46,612 nt of DNA from Gammaproteobacteria bacterium SG8_30 (GTDB lineage: Bacteria > Pseudomonadota > Gammaproteobacteria > Steroidobacterales > Steroidobacteraceae). The position numbers and the translations under genes are program-made. Location: assembly GCA_001303245.1 (NCBI GenBank), contig LJNS01000005.1, positions 1 through 46,612 of the forward strand, given 5' to 3'. The notes under the pieces were generated by a model. The model had not been told where the DNA came from and did not search any database. It saw only the letters and a list, made by a program, of their open reading frames with translations. Shown here in pieces: positions 15,824 to 25,744 of the stretch (position 1 is the stretch's first letter; the number at the start of each line of letters is the position of its first letter).

Positions 15824-18141
15824 GGGACGCCGTCGCAGCCGGCGACGGACCCGCCCGTCGCCGGCTGCGGGTCCGAGGACAGGTCCAGGGCGTCGGATTC
15901 CGGCCTTTCGTCTATCGGCTCGCGGTCGAGCTGGACCTTTCCGGCTGGGTCCGCAACGACGGGGAAGGGGTGGATCTCGAGGTCGAGGGCGGCGCCAGGC
16001 GGCTCGACGAGTTCGAGACCCGTCTCGGCGCGGAGGCGCCCCGGCTCGCGCGGATCCTGTCGATCGAGCGCAGTGAGCTGGCCGCGAAAGGCTCGGCGGA
16101 GCCCTTCGTCATCGTCGCGAGCGACGCCGGCGGACGCGGCGCCCACATCACGCCGGACACCGCCGTGTGCCCGGACTGCCTGGCCGAGCTGTTCGATCCT
16201 GCGGACCGGCGCTGGCGCTATGCGTTCATCAACTGCACCAGCTGCGGACCGCGCTACACGATTACGCGCGCGTTGCCCTACGACCGTCCGAGCACGAGCA
16301 TGGCGCGGTTTCCCATGTGCGCGCCGTGCCTCGAGGAATACGAAGACCCGCTCAGCAGGCGCTTCCACGCGCAGCCGAACGCCTGCCCGGACTGCGGCCC
16401 GTCGCTCGCCCTGCTCGCGCCGGACGGGAGCCCCCTCGACGTGGCCGACCCGGTAGCGGCGGCGCTCGCACGCATCCGCACCGGAGAGATCATCGCGGTC
16501 AAGGGCCTCGGCGGCTTCCACCTGGTCTGCGATGCCGGCCACCCCACCACGGTGGCGCGACTGCGCGAGCTCAAGCAGCGCGAGGAGAAGCCTTTTGCGC
16601 TGATGGTCGCAAACGCCGCATCGGCCGCGCCCCACGTGCGGCTCGACCAGGCCGGGCGGGCGGCGCTCGAGTCGCCCGAGCGGCCGATCCTGCTGCTGCC
16701 GCGAGTCGATCCGTCCTTCGACAGGCCGGCTGGGGTCGCGCCCGGACTGGCCGTACTCGGCGTGATGCTGCCTTACACGCCGCTGCACTACCTGCTCTTT
16801 CACGAGTACGCAGGCCGGCCCGCCGGGACGGCCTGGCTCGAGGAGGCGCACGCGCTGACGCTCGTCTGCACATCTGCAAACCCTGGCGGAGAGCCACTCG
16901 TGACGGGCAACGACGAGGCGGTTCGGCGGCTCGGCGGGATCGCGGATGGCCTGCTCGTGCACGACCGCGAGATCCTGGTGCGCTGCGACGACACCGTGGC
17001 GAGCGTACGCGCAGGGCGCGTGCGATTCGTGCGTCGCGCGCGCGGCGAGACCCCCCGCGCCCTGCGCCTGGCGCAAGCCGGACCACCGGTGCTCGCGCTT
17101 GGCGGCTACCTAAAGAACACGATCTGCCTGACACGGGGCGACGAGGCGTTCGTTTCCCAGCACGTGGGAGACCTCGACAACCGGCCGACCTGCCTTGCGC
17201 TCGCCGAGACTGTCGACCACCTGCGCGAAGTCCTCGATCTCGAGCCTGCGCTCATCGCCTGCGACCTGCACCCCGACTTCGAGAGCACGCGGCTGGCGGA
17301 GCGCCTCGCCGCGGAGCGCGGGCTCGGCCTGGTGCGCGTGCAGCACCACCACGCGCACGTCGCCGCCGTGATGGCCGAGCACGGACTGACCGGACCCGTG
17401 CTCGGGCTCGCCCTCGACGGCGTCGGTCTCGGCAGCGACGGCGAGGCCTGGGGCGGAGAGCTCCTGCGGGTCGGGCCGGAAGGTTTCGAGCGGCTCGGGC
17501 ACTTCCACCCGATCGCCCTCCCCGGGGGCGACCGCGCGGCGCGCGAGCCGTGGCGGATGGCGGCCGCGGCGCTGCATGCGCTCGGGCGGGGCGAGGAGAT
17601 CGAGCGTCGTTTCGCGAACCCCGCCGCGCCGGCCGTTCGGCGCATGCTGGAGAGCGGCATCCGCTGTCCTACGACCAGCAGCGCGGGACGCTGGTTCGAC
17701 GCGGCAGCCGGACTGCTCGGGCTCAAGGAAGTCATGCGCTTCGAAGGACAGGCCGCGATGCTGCTCGAGGGACTGGCGGCTGCCCACGGCCCGGTGGAGC
17801 CCGGAGCGGGTGACCACGTGGTGGACGATATGGTCCTGGACCTGTTCCCCCTGATCGGCCGCCTTGCGGATACTAGCGATGCCGGCTTCGGCGCCGCGCT
17901 GTTTCATTCGTCTCTGGCCCGGGGGCTCGCCGACTGGACCGTTCAGGCCGCGCGGCGTACCGGGCTCACGGACGTGGCCTTGTCGGGCGGCTGCTTCATG
18001 AATCGCGTGCTCGCACAAGACTTGGAGCGGTTGCTGGGGCAGGCGGGAATCAAGGTCTACGAGGCCTGCCAGCTGCCGCCCAACGACGGCGGGATCTCCG
18101 CCGGGCAGGCCTGGGTGGCCCTGATGGGTCGGAGGGAGTGA
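15820..18141 (+). CDS. hypF: Carbamoyltransferase HypF
   Basis: 773 residues, full length. HypF turns carbamoyl phosphate into a thiocarbamate on HypE, the source of the CN ligands. Domain order: acylphosphatase domain with [17 protein letters not shown] (18-34); zinc-finger-like part with cysteine pairs 117/120, 139/142, 167/170 and 189/192; YrdC-like nucleotide-binding domain (about 205-395) with [16 protein letters not shown]; and the Kae1-like transferase domain with [11 protein letters not shown] (507-517). The GTG at 15820 overlaps the hypB stop by 4 nt and puts the acylphosphatase domain at its usual distance. The frame is open up to 15670, but that part lies within hypB. Confidence 0.96.
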   Translation: MRDAVAAGDGPARRRLRVRGQVQGVGFRPFVYRLAVELDLSGWVRNDGEGVDLEVEGGARRLDEFETRLGAEAPRLARILSIERSELAAKGSAEPFVIVASDAGGRGAHITPDTAVCPDCLAELFDPADRRWRYAFINCTSCGPRYTITRALPYDRPSTSMARFPMCAPCLEEYEDPLSRRFHAQPNACPDCGPSLALLAPDGSPLDVADPVAAALARIRTGEIIAVKGLGGFHLVCDAGHPTTVARLRELKQREEKPFALMVANAASAAPHVRLDQAGRAALESPERPILLLPRVDPSFDRPAGVAPGLAVLGVMLPYTPLHYLLFHEYAGRPAGTAWLEEAHALTLVCTSANPGGEPLVTGNDEAVRRLGGIADGLLVHDREILVRCDDTVASVRAGRVRFVRRARGETPRALRLAQAGPPVLALGGYLKNTICLTRGDEAFVSQHVGDLDNRPTCLALAETVDHLREVLDLEPALIACDLHPDFESTRLAERLAAERGLGLVRVQHHHAHVAAVMAEHGLTGPVLGLALDGVGLGSDGEAWGGELLRVGPEGFERLGHFHPIALPGGDRAAREPWRMAAAALHALGRGEEIERRFANPAAPAVRRMLESGIRCPTTSSAGRWFDAAAGLLGLKEVMRFEGQAAMLLEGLAAAHGPVEPGAGDHVVDDMVLDLFPLIGRLADTSDAGFGAALFHSSLARGLADWTVQAARRTGLTDVALSGGCFMNRVLAQDLERLLGQAGIKVYEACQLPPNDGGISAGQAWVALMGRRE

Positions 18142-18145
18142 CGAC

Positions 18146-18382
18146 ATGTGCCTGGCTTTGCCCGTCAGGGTGATCGAGTTGCGGGACGGCGATCGGGGCG
18201 TGGTCGACCTGGGCGGCGTCCGCAAAGAGGTTTCGCTCGCCCTCGTGGACGGCGTCTCGGTCGGGGACTACGTCATCCTGCACGTCGGCTACGCACTGAC
18301 GCGGCTCGATCCGGACGAGGCGCAGAAGACCCTCGAGACCTTCGCAGCCGCAGGCCTTTCGCCCGAGCCCGCGGCGCCATGA
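18146..18382 (+). CDS. hypC: Hydrogenase assembly chaperone HypC
   Basis: 78 residues, usual size. HypC forms the complex with HypD on which the Fe(CN)2CO unit is assembled; Cys2 in the opening MCLALPVRV is the conserved contact and metal-binding residue. GGVRKEVSLALV and GDYVILHVGYAL are the OB-like core strands of the family. It is the general HypC; hoxL at 11147 is the dedicated paralogue. It starts 4 nt after the hypF stop, with GGAGG (18133-18137) 8 nt before the ATG, and overlaps hypD by 4 nt. Confidence 0.95.
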   Translation: MCLALPVRVIELRDGDRGVVDLGGVRKEVSLALVDGVSVGDYVILHVGYALTRLDPDEAQKTLETFAAAGLSPEPAAP

Positions 18383-19536
18383 AGTACATCGACGAGTTCC
18401 GTGACGGCTCCGTCGCGCGCCGGATCGGCGCAGCCATCGCCCGCGAGGCGCTGCCCGGCAGGCGCTACAGCTTCATGGAGTTCTGCGGCGGCCACACGCA
18501 CGCGATCGCGCGCTACGGAGTCGCGGACCTGTTGCCGGGCAACGTGCGCATGATCCACGGACCGGGCTGCCCGGTGTGCGTCCTTCCCATCGGGCGCATC
18601 GATATGGCCATCGAGATCGCGCGCCGGCCCGAGGTCATCCTCGCGACCTACGGTGACACCATGCGGGTTCCCGCCTCCGGGCGCCTGTCGCTGCTCAAGG
18701 CGAAGGCGCAGGGGGCCGACATCCGCATGGTTTACTCCACCGCCGACGCCGTCAGGCTTGCCGAGCGGAACCCGGCCCGCGAGGTCGTCATGTTCGCGAT
18801 CGGCTTCGAGACCACGACTCCGCCGACCGCGCTGGCCATAAGGGAGGCGCAGGCAAAGGGTCTGACCAACTTCTTCGTGTTCTGCAACCACGTGCTGACG
18901 CCCTCGGCGATCTCGCACATCCTCGAGTCGCCCGAGGTGCGCGAGCTCGGCACCGTGCCGATCGACGGCTTCGTCGGTCCGGCGCACGTGTCCACCGTCA
19001 TCGGCAGCCGGCCGTACGAGTTCTTCGCCGAGGAATACCAGAAGCCGGTGGTCATCGCGGGCTTCGAGCCGCTCGACGTGATGCAGGCGATCCTCATGCT
19101 CGTCCGGCAGGTCAACGACGGCCGCTGCGAGGTGGAGAACGAGTTCACGCGCGCCGTGACCCGTGAGGGCAACGCGAAGGCCCAGGCGCTGGTGGCCGAG
19201 GTGTTCGGGCTGCGTCGCACCTTCGAGTGGCGCGGCCTAGGAGAGGTCCCCTACAGCGCCCTGCGGCTGAAGGAAGGCTACGCGGCCTTCGACGCCGAGC
19301 GCCGCTACGGCGTCGCCGACCGCAGCGTTCCCGACCACAAGGCCTGCGAGTGCGGTGCGATCCTGCGGGGGCTCAGGCATCCGGCCGACTGCAAGCTGTT
19401 TGGATCCGCCTGCACGCCCGAGAACCCGCTCGGCAGCTGCATGGTGTCCTCGGAGGGCGCCTGCGCCGCGCACTACACGTATGGTCGCTTCCGCGACACG
19501 TCGCGCCGCGTCGCCGCCGGAGCTGCCGTGACGTGA
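18379..19536 (+). CDS. hypD: Hydrogenase maturation protein HypD
   Basis: 385 residues. HypD is the Fe-S scaffold where iron receives its CN and CO ligands. Catalytic and binding motifs are FCGGHTHAI (C36, H39), GPGCPVC (C64, C67), GFETTTPPTA and the C-terminal [4Fe-4S] cysteines in CECGAILRG, CKLFGSACTPENPLGSC and SEGACAAHY. It starts at the ATG overlapping hypC and its stop overlaps the hypE start, so hypC-D-E are likely translated together. Nothing unusual is seen. Confidence 0.96.
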   Translation: MKYIDEFRDGSVARRIGAAIAREALPGRRYSFMEFCGGHTHAIARYGVADLLPGNVRMIHGPGCPVCVLPIGRIDMAIEIARRPEVILATYGDTMRVPASGRLSLLKAKAQGADIRMVYSTADAVRLAERNPAREVVMFAIGFETTTPPTALAIREAQAKGLTNFFVFCNHVLTPSAISHILESPEVRELGTVPIDGFVGPAHVSTVIGSRPYEFFAEEYQKPVVIAGFEPLDVMQAILMLVRQVNDGRCEVENEFTRAVTREGNAKAQALVAEVFGLRRTFEWRGLGEVPYSALRLKEGYAAFDAERRYGVADRSVPDHKACECGAILRGLRHPADCKLFGSACTPENPLGSCMVSSEGACAAHYTYGRFRDTSRRVAAGAAVT

Positions 19537-20576
19537 GGCGGCGCGGCTTCACGCGCGCCCTGGACTTCCGCCACGGCCAGGTCGAGATGACCCACGGCAG
19601 CGGCGGGCGCGCCACGGCGCAGCTCGTCGAGGAGCTGTTCGTCGCGCAGTTCGACAACGAGGCACTCAGGCGCCTCGACGACCAGGCACAGGTCGAGGTG
19701 CCACCCGGGCGGCTGGTGGTCGCCACCGACTCGCACGTGGTCTCGCCGCTGTTCTTCCCCGGCGGCGACATCGGTTGCCTCTCCGTGCACGGCACGATCA
19801 ACGACGTCTCCATGGCCGGCGCCCGGCCGCTCTACCTGGCGGCCGGCTTCATCCTCGAGGAGGGCCTGCCGCTCGCGGACCTGCGGCGCATCGTCGAGTC
19901 GATGGCGGCTGCGGCGCGCGAGGCCGGGGTCCCGATCGTGACCGGCGACACGAAGGTCGTCGAGCGCGGCAAGGGTGACGGCGTGTTCATCACCACGACC
20001 GGCGTAGGCGTCGTGCCGGCCGGGGTCAACGTCTCCGGTACGCGGGCACGTCCCGGCGATGCCGTCCTCGTCAACGGCACGATGGGCGACCACGGCGTCG
20101 CCATCATGTCGTTGCGCGAGAATCTGGAGTTCGGCACGACGATCCGCTCGGACACGGCGGCGCTGCACGGGCTGGTCGCGGCGATGCTCAAGGCCGTGCC
20201 GGACATCCACTGCCTGCGCGACCCGACCCGCGGCGGACTGGCGACGACGCTCAACGAGCTGGCCCACCAGTCCGGGGTCGGCGTCATCATCGGCGAGGCG
20301 CGCATCCCGGTGCGCGGCGAGGTGAACTCCGCCTGCGAGTTCCTGGGTCTCGACCCCCTCTACGTCGCGAACGAGGGCAAGCTCATCGCCATCTGTGCCC
20401 CGGCGGATGCGCAGCGCCTGCTCGACGCCATGCAGGCCCATCCCCTCGGGCGCGAGGCTGCGATCATCGGCGAGGTGATCGAGGACGAGCACGCTTTCGT
20501 CCAGATGGATACGGCCTTCGGCGGCCGACGGGTCGTCGACTGGCTCACGGGCGACCAGCTGCCGCGCATCTGCTGA
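19533..20576 (+). CDS. hypE: Hydrogenase maturation protein HypE
   Basis: 347 residues from GTG at 19533. HypE dehydrates the carbamoyl group placed on its C-terminal cysteine to a thiocyanate, then hands CN to iron on HypC-HypD. The C-terminus ends PRIC, with the modified cysteine last, and the ATP-binding PurM-like fold is seen in MTHGSGGRAT (from residue 19), DSHVVSPLFFPGGDIG, GTINDVSMAGARPLYL and DPTRGGLATTLNEL. The GTG overlaps the hypD stop by 4 nt; the ATG at 19587 is an alternative start but would remove the first strand. The open frame back to 19227 lies in hypD. Confidence 0.96.
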   Translation: MRRRGFTRALDFRHGQVEMTHGSGGRATAQLVEELFVAQFDNEALRRLDDQAQVEVPPGRLVVATDSHVVSPLFFPGGDIGCLSVHGTINDVSMAGARPLYLAAGFILEEGLPLADLRRIVESMAAAAREAGVPIVTGDTKVVERGKGDGVFITTTGVGVVPAGVNVSGTRARPGDAVLVNGTMGDHGVAIMSLRENLEFGTTIRSDTAALHGLVAAMLKAVPDIHCLRDPTRGGLATTLNELAHQSGVGVIIGEARIPVRGEVNSACEFLGLDPLYVANEGKLIAICAPADAQRLLDAMQAHPLGREAAIIGEVIEDEHAFVQMDTAFGGRRVVDWLTGDQLPRIC

Positions 20577-20589
20577 GGAGCCGCCACCC

Positions 20590-22290
20590 GTGCGGATCCT
20601 TCTGCTCACGCACGCCTTCAACGGTCTGGCCCAGCGACTCTACGTCGAGCTCGGCGAGCTCGGCCACGCCGTCTCGGTCGAGTTCGACATCCATGACGAG
20701 GTCACGCGCGAGGCCGTCGACCTGTTCGACCCGGACCTCGTGGTCGCGCCTTTCCTGAAGCGCGCCATCCCCGAGGACGTGTGGCGCCGCGTGCCCTGCC
20801 TCGTGGTGCATCCCGGCGTCCGGGGCGATCGCGGTCCCTCGGCCCTCGACTGGGCCGTGCGCGAGCGCGAGTCTTCGTGGGGTGTGACGCTTCTGCAGGC
20901 CAACGCCGAAATGGACGCCGGCGACATCTGGGCCTGGTCGGAATTCCCGATGCGCGAGGCGTCGAAGAGCAGCCTGTACCGGCAGGAAGTCACCGAGGCC
21001 GCCACGGACTGCGTCCTGCGGGCGCTCGATCGCGCGACGGATCCGTCGTTCCGGCCGACGCCCCTCGATCCCTCGGCGCCCGGCGTGCACGGACGTCCGC
21101 GACCAGTGATGCGCCAGGCCGACCGGCGCATCGACTGGGAAGGGGATGATACCGACACCGTGCTCGCCCGGATCCACGCCTCGGACGGCTTTCCCGGCGT
21201 GCTCGACGACGTCGATGGCAGGGCCTGCCGCCTGTTCGGCGGCTGGCGGGAGGCGGCCCCGCCGCCGGCGCAGCGGCCCGGGACACTGCTGGCCAGGCGC
21301 GACGGGGCGGTGCTGCGTGCGACGCGCGATGGCGCCGTCTGGATCAGTCACCTGCGATCCGAGGGCGAGGCCGGGGCAGTCAAGCTGCCGGCGACCGATG
21401 TACTCGGCGAGGCGGCGGCCGGCCTGCCGGAACTGCCCGTGCCGATCGACGCGCCCGGCGGAGGGGGCTTCCGGGAGCTCCGCTATTTCGAGCGCGGGCC
21501 GGTGGGATTCCTCGAGTTCGACTTCCACAACGGGGCGATGTCCACGCGGCAGTGCGACCGGCTCGCTTCGGCCCTCCGCTCGGTCAGGGAGCGGCCGACC
21601 CGCGTCCTCGTCCTGCTGGGGGGCCGGGAGTTCTGGTCGAATGGCATACACCTCGGCGTGATCGAGGCGGCAACCGATCCGGCGGACGAGTCATGGCGGA
21701 ATATCAACGCGATCGACGACGTTTGCCTCGAAATCCTCTCTTTTAGAGACAAGATCGTCATCTCGGCTCTGCGCGGGAACGGCGGCGCGGGGGGCGTCTT
21801 CCTTGCCCTCGCGGCCGACGAGGTCTGGGCACGGCGGTCCGTGGTGCTCAATCCCCACTACAAGAACATGGGCAACCTCTACGGCTCGGAGTATTGGACC
21901 TACCTGCTGCCGCGCCGCGTCGGCGCCGACGGCGTCGCCCGGGTCATGGACAACCGCCTCCCCGTGGGCACGGCGGCCGCGACCCGTCTGGGGCTCGTCG
22001 ATCTCGTGCTCCAGGGCGATTCGGCCGGGTTCCTGGAGGCGGTTGCCGAGCGGGCCGCGACACTCGCCACGGCGGACGACTTCGTGGCCCGGCTGGAGCG
22101 CCGCCGTGCGCGCCGGGCGCAGGACGAGGCCGACCGACCCCTCGCGGCCTACCGCGCGGCGGAGCTCGAACGCATGCGGCTCAACTTCTACGGCTTCGAT
22201 CCGAGCTACCACGTCGCGCGCCACCGGTTCATCCGCCGCACCCTGCACTCGTGGACTCCGCGCCATCTCGCCGTCCACCGGCGGATCTAG
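20590..22290 (+). CDS. hoxX: CO-ligand enzyme HoxX (formyltransferase/hydratase fusion)
   Basis: 566 residues from GTG. In Ralstonia eutropha HoxX makes the CO ligand of the NiFe site from formyl-tetrahydrofolate during growth in air. The N-terminal half is a formyl-THF hydrolase/transferase-like domain with HPGVRGDRGPSALDW (74-88) and EMDAGDIW (107-114). A middle FMT_C-like part follows, and from about residue 300 the C-terminal half is enoyl-CoA hydratase/isomerase-like, with GNGGAGGVFLALAADEVW, NPHYKNMGNLYGSEYWTYLL and a long helical tail. It is last in the operon, 13 nt after hypE. Its presence supports aerobic hydrogenase maturation. A nested hairpin begins at its stop codon. Confidence 0.95.
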   Translation: MRILLLTHAFNGLAQRLYVELGELGHAVSVEFDIHDEVTREAVDLFDPDLVVAPFLKRAIPEDVWRRVPCLVVHPGVRGDRGPSALDWAVRERESSWGVTLLQANAEMDAGDIWAWSEFPMREASKSSLYRQEVTEAATDCVLRALDRATDPSFRPTPLDPSAPGVHGRPRPVMRQADRRIDWEGDDTDTVLARIHASDGFPGVLDDVDGRACRLFGGWREAAPPPAQRPGTLLARRDGAVLRATRDGAVWISHLRSEGEAGAVKLPATDVLGEAAAGLPELPVPIDAPGGGGFRELRYFERGPVGFLEFDFHNGAMSTRQCDRLASALRSVRERPTRVLVLLGGREFWSNGIHLGVIEAATDPADESWRNINAIDDVCLEILSFRDKIVISALRGNGGAGGVFLALAADEVWARRSVVLNPHYKNMGNLYGSEYWTYLLPRRVGADGVARVMDNRLPVGTAAATRLGLVDLVLQGDSAGFLEAVAERAATLATADDFVARLERRRARRAQDEADRPLAAYRAAELERMRLNFYGFDPSYHVARHRFIRRTLHSWTPRHLAVHRRI

Positions 22291-22375
22291 GGGACATTTC
22301 TGTTTTCCTTTTGGGCCGTTGACGGCCCGCCGCCGCTTCGGCTGGCACACCGAAAAGGAAGACAGGGGTGTCCCC
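22290..22375 (+). repeat. Imperfect inverted repeat ending the hydrogenase operon
   Basis: The left arm (22290-22312, beginning GGGGACATTTCTGTTTTCC) pairs with 22353-22375 (ending GGGGTGTCCCC) with a few mismatches. Between them lies a small GGCCGT-TG-ACGGCC stem at 22314-22327. It starts at the last base of hoxX and probably ends or stabilises the operon transcript. The GGGGACA/TGTCCCC ends resemble the nested palindromes at 3994 and 46450. The rest of the gap to 22566 contains only short C-rich runs and a CCGC-CTAT-GCGG stem, with no gene seen. Confidence 0.65.
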
Positions 22376-22566
22376 TCCCCGCTAACACCCGAAGCTAAAT
22401 ACCTGTTTCGAATTTCCATAGCACCGCAGCGGCGCCCCCCGGTGCGCGAAGGTCCCCCCCTATGCGCCGCCTATGCGGCGGTTCGAGAAGGAGTTTTTCG
22501 TGTTGCGACGCCCTGCCGGCTCCCTTACGATTCGCGGGCTTCACGACGTTCGAGGGAAAGCGAGCC

Positions 22567-23082
22567 GTGGTGGATGAAACGGCCGGGGCGGGTGCGCGCC
22601 GCGGCTTGGCCATCGAACTGATTCCCAACTGTTCGCTGACGCCGCGGCAGGCTCTCGGCTTCTTCGCTTCCCTGTGCGTGGTGTCGTTTGCGATCGCCGG
22701 GTTTTTCGTGGCCCGCGGCCTGTGGCCGGTGCTGCCGTTCGCGGGGCTCGAGATGGCCGTGCTCGGGTGGGCGCTTTACGCCTCGCTGAGGCGTCGCCGC
22801 TGTACGCAGACGATCACGGTCACCGACGAGGCGATCGAGGTCGTGACCCGCGATGCGCGGGGTGCCCGCACCGAGTCGTTCCCGCGCCATTGGGCTCGGG
22901 CCCGCCTGGTCCGGGCGCGGGGATGGCACCCCAGCCGGCTCGTGATCGAGTCGCACGGCCGCAGCTGCGAGATCGGCGGGCTGCTGACGGAAGAGGAGCG
23001 GCGCGGCCTGCACTCAAGGCTGCGGCACGTGATCGGCGGAGTGAACGAGTCGCCTGCGCTGCATGCGGCGCCGGGCGCCTGA
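22567..23082 (+). CDS. DUF2244 family membrane protein
   Basis: 171 residues from GTG at 22567 (GTG at 22570 is also possible), after a GAGGGAAAG site. Two adjacent membrane helices (about residues 30-50 and 54-72) separated by a short turn precede a soluble C-terminal domain with strands such as TITVTDEAIEVVTRD and RLVIESHGRSCEIGG. This layout, and a position immediately before coxB, is typical of DUF2244 proteins, which are often found by cytochrome oxidase genes; the function is unknown. The frame is open further upstream to 22462, but that part is low-complexity and lacks a ribosome site. It may be the first gene of the cox operon, with coxB 31 nt downstream. Confidence 0.8.
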   Translation: MVDETAGAGARRGLAIELIPNCSLTPRQALGFFASLCVVSFAIAGFFVARGLWPVLPFAGLEMAVLGWALYASLRRRRCTQTITVTDEAIEVVTRDARGARTESFPRHWARARLVRARGWHPSRLVIESHGRSCEIGGLLTEEERRGLHSRLRHVIGGVNESPALHAAPGA

Positions 23083-23113
23083 CAATAGTTCTGTGCAAGG
23101 AGTAACGGGGTCC

Positions 23114-24010
23114 ATGGCCAACTCGAAGAAGCTGCTCGCCGGCACCACAGGCGCCATCGTCGCCGCGGCAAGCCTGCCGGCACGCGCCGACTGGAGCCTG
23201 CTCAACATGCCGGTCGGCGTGAGCGAGCTGTCGCGCGAGATCTACGGCATGCACATGCTGATCCTGTGGATCTGTGTGGTGATCGCCATCTTCACCTTCG
23301 GCGCGATGATCTACGCGATGGTGAAGTTCCGGAAGTCGAAGGGCGCGGTCGCTGACATGTCGATGCTTCACAACACGAAGCTCGAGATCGCCTGGACGAT
23401 CGTGCCGGTATTCATCCTCGTGGGCATGGCCATCCCGTCGGTCGATAAGCTCATCAAGATCGAGGACACGACCGGGTCCGAGCTCACCATCAAGGTCACC
23501 GGCTACCAGTGGTTCTGGGAGTACGAGTACCTCGGCACCGGCGTCTCGTTCTACAGCCGCCTCGACGAGGCCAGCAACGAGGCTCGCCAGCTCGACTCAG
23601 GCCTCGACCCGGAGGCGGTGGACCACTACCTCCGCAACGTCGACAACCCGATGGTCGTTCCGACCGGCACGAAGATCCGCCTGCTGCTCACGGCCAACGA
23701 CGTCAATCATGCGTGGTGGGTCCCCGATTTCGGCATGAAGCGCGATGCCATTCCGGGCTTCATCAACGAGATGTGGATTTCCGTGGACGCGGACAAGCCG
23801 GGCACCTACCGCGGCCAGTGCGCCGAGCTGTGCGGCCGCGACCACGGCTTCATGCCGATCGTCGTCGTTGCCAAGCCGCGCGCGGAGTTCGATGCATGGC
23901 TCGCCGGGGAGCAGGTTAAGGCACAGCAGGCCTCCACGGGGGCTGCGACTACGGTAAGGGTTGAAACGACGGATGGCGGCGAGTCCGTCCGGCTGGCGAA
24001 GGCGGAGTAA
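23114..24010 (+). CDS. coxB: Cytochrome c oxidase subunit II
   Basis: 298 residues. Subunit II receives electrons from cytochrome c at the CuA site. A signal peptide ends near LPARA at residue 25, two membrane helices follow (about 47-70 and 90-108), then the cupredoxin domain. The CuA ligands are present: H199 in NDVNHAWW, then C236, C240, H244 and M247 in CAELCGRDHGFM, plus the acidic GYQWFWEY stretch for cytochrome c docking. There is no fused cytochrome c domain after the CuA domain, only an Ala/Thr-rich tail. The ATG at 23114 lies 10 nt after AAGGAG. It is followed by coxA after 6 nt. Confidence 0.97.
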   Translation: MANSKKLLAGTTGAIVAAASLPARADWSLLNMPVGVSELSREIYGMHMLILWICVVIAIFTFGAMIYAMVKFRKSKGAVADMSMLHNTKLEIAWTIVPVFILVGMAIPSVDKLIKIEDTTGSELTIKVTGYQWFWEYEYLGTGVSFYSRLDEASNEARQLDSGLDPEAVDHYLRNVDNPMVVPTGTKIRLLLTANDVNHAWWVPDFGMKRDAIPGFINEMWISVDADKPGTYRGQCAELCGRDHGFMPIVVVAKPRAEFDAWLAGEQVKAQQASTGAATTVRVETTDGGESVRLAKAE

Positions 24011-24016
24011 GCAGAC

Positions 24017-25609
24017 ATGGCACACCACGAGCACGCGGCGGAACACGCCCACCACGACGAGAAGCCGGCCGGGATCATGCGCTGGCTGACAACCACCAAC
24101 CACAAGGACATCGGGACCATGTACCTGGTGTTCTCGCTCGCCATGTTCCTGATCGGTGGCCTGATGGCACTGGTCATCCGCGCAGAGCTGTTCCAGCCGG
24201 GCCTGCAGTTCGTCGACCCGGGCTTCTTCAACCAGATGACCACCATGCACGCCCTGGTGATGGTGTTCGGCGCGGTCATGCCCGCGACCGTGGGTCTCGC
24301 CAACTGGATGATCCCGATGCAGATCGGCGCGCCGGACATGGCGCTGCCACGCATGAACCTGTTCAGCTTCTGGCTGCTGTTCTTCGCGTTCATGCTGCTG
24401 CTGTCGACGCTGTTCCTGCCGGGCGGCGCGCCCGCAGCGGGCTGGACGCTCTACCCGCCGCTCGTGCTGCAGACCGGCGACGCCTTCCCGGTGGCGGTGT
24501 TCGCCGTGCACCTGATGGGCGCCTCGTCGATCATGGGCTCGATCAACGTGATCGTCACCATCATGAACATGCGGGCCCCGGGCATGACCCTGCTCAAGAT
24601 GCCGCTGTTCTCCTGGTCCTGGCTGATCACGGCCTACCTGCTGATCGCCGTCATGCCGGTACTCGCCGGCGGCGTGACCATGCTGCTGACGGATCACTTC
24701 TTCGCGACCAGCTTCTTCAACCCGGCCGGAGGCGGCGACCCGGTGCTGTTCCAGCACATCTTCTGGTTCTTCGGGCACCCCGAGGTCTACATCATGATCC
24801 TGCCGGCATTCGGGATCGTTTCGGAGATCGTGCAGACATTCTCACGCAAGCCGATCTTCGGCTACGAGGCCATGGTCTACGCCATCGCCTCCATCGCGTT
24901 CCTGTCCTTCATCGTCTGGGCGCACCACATGTTCACGGTCGGCATGCCGCTGGCGGGGCAGATGTTCTTCACGCTGTCGACGATGCTGATCGCGATCCCG
25001 ACCGGTGTGAAGGTGTTCAACTGGACTGCCACGCTTTGGCGCGGCTCGATCAGCTTCGAGCCGCCGATGCTGTTCGCCATCGCCTTCCTGTTCCTGTTCA
25101 CGATCGGTGGCTTCTCGGGCCTGATGCTCGCCATCGCCCCGGCTGACTTCCAGTATCACGATACCTACTTCGTGGTGGCGCACTTCCACTACGTGCTGGT
25201 GCCGGGCGCCGTGTTCGCCATCATGGCCGCCGTCTACTACTGGCTGCCGAAGTGGACCGGCCACATGTACGACATGAAGCTCGCCAACATTCACTTCTGG
25301 ATGTCGACGATATTCGTCAACGTGCTGTTCTTCCCGCAGCACTTCCTCGGCCTCGCCGGCATGCCGCGCCGCATCCCGGACTACGCGACGCAGTTCTCGG
25401 ACTGGAACATGGTGTCCTCGATCGGTGCCTTCGGCTTCGGCCTGTCGCAGCTGCTGTTCGTCTACATCATCCTCAAGGCGGCGAAGGGCGGCGCCAAGGC
25501 GACTGCCGGCGTGTGGGAGCACCCCGCCGACTTCCCGGCCGGCCTGGAATGGACCGTGCCCTCGCCGGCGCCGTACCACACCTTCGAGACCGCGCCCGAG
25601 GTCAAGTGA
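24017..25609 (+). CDS. coxA: Cytochrome c oxidase subunit I
   Basis: 530 residues, the aa3-type catalytic subunit of a haem-copper oxidase. Twelve membrane helices are apparent. Signatures are the haem ligand segment [24 protein letters not shown], which carries the CuB His and the His-Tyr cross-link, [11 protein letters not shown], and [14 protein letters not shown] for the other CuB and haem ligands. The order and spacing match A-type oxidases with both D- and K-channels. N-terminal His-rich tail ([13 protein letters not shown]) lies on the cytoplasmic side. The stop overlaps the start of a 44-residue membrane protein gene. Confidence 0.98.
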   Translation: MAHHEHAAEHAHHDEKPAGIMRWLTTTNHKDIGTMYLVFSLAMFLIGGLMALVIRAELFQPGLQFVDPGFFNQMTTMHALVMVFGAVMPATVGLANWMIPMQIGAPDMALPRMNLFSFWLLFFAFMLLLSTLFLPGGAPAAGWTLYPPLVLQTGDAFPVAVFAVHLMGASSIMGSINVIVTIMNMRAPGMTLLKMPLFSWSWLITAYLLIAVMPVLAGGVTMLLTDHFFATSFFNPAGGGDPVLFQHIFWFFGHPEVYIMILPAFGIVSEIVQTFSRKPIFGYEAMVYAIASIAFLSFIVWAHHMFTVGMPLAGQMFFTLSTMLIAIPTGVKVFNWTATLWRGSISFEPPMLFAIAFLFLFTIGGFSGLMLAIAPADFQYHDTYFVVAHFHYVLVPGAVFAIMAAVYYWLPKWTGHMYDMKLANIHFWMSTIFVNVLFFPQHFLGLAGMPRRIPDYATQFSDWNMVSSIGAFGFGLSQLLFVYIILKAAKGGAKATAGVWEHPADFPAGLEWTVPSPAPYHTFETAPEVK

Positions 25610-25740
25610 GCACCGCTGTGGATCCACGGGAAGACCCGGCGCTGCGCCGGCGGAACATCCGCCTGGCCATCGTGCTCGGCATCGTCGCCGTCGCGGTCTA
25701 CGTCACCTTCTTCCTGGTCAAGGGCATGGGAGGCGAGTGA
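25606..25740 (+). CDS. Small oxidase-associated membrane protein (44 residues)
   Basis: 44 residues from a GTG overlapping the coxA stop (GTGA). A charged N-terminus ending in LRRRNIRLA leads to one membrane helix (about 20-38) and a short VKGMGGE tail. Tiny single-helix proteins with an RRxNxRL lead-in lie between coxA and ctaG in many proteobacteria and are annotated as small cytochrome oxidase assembly proteins. The overlap with coxA, the downstream spacing of 4 nt to ctaG and the hydrophobic pattern support translation. Too small for firm family assignment. Confidence 0.75.
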   Translation: MSTAVDPREDPALRRRNIRLAIVLGIVAVAVYVTFFLVKGMGGE

Positions 25741-25744
25741 GGCG

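Noticed and set aside
22462-22566. Upstream extension of the DUF2244 protein from an ATG at 22462
   Set aside because: No ribosome site, Cys/Arg/Ser-rich low-complexity residues, and the region contains a CCGC-CTAT-GCGG hairpin; the GTG at 22567 has a GAGGGA site.
24017-25609. Possibility that coxA is a cbb3 or quinol oxidase
   Set aside because: Subunit II has a complete CuA site and the partner genes (ctaG, SURF1, ctaA, ctaB) are those of aa3-type cytochrome c oxidases.
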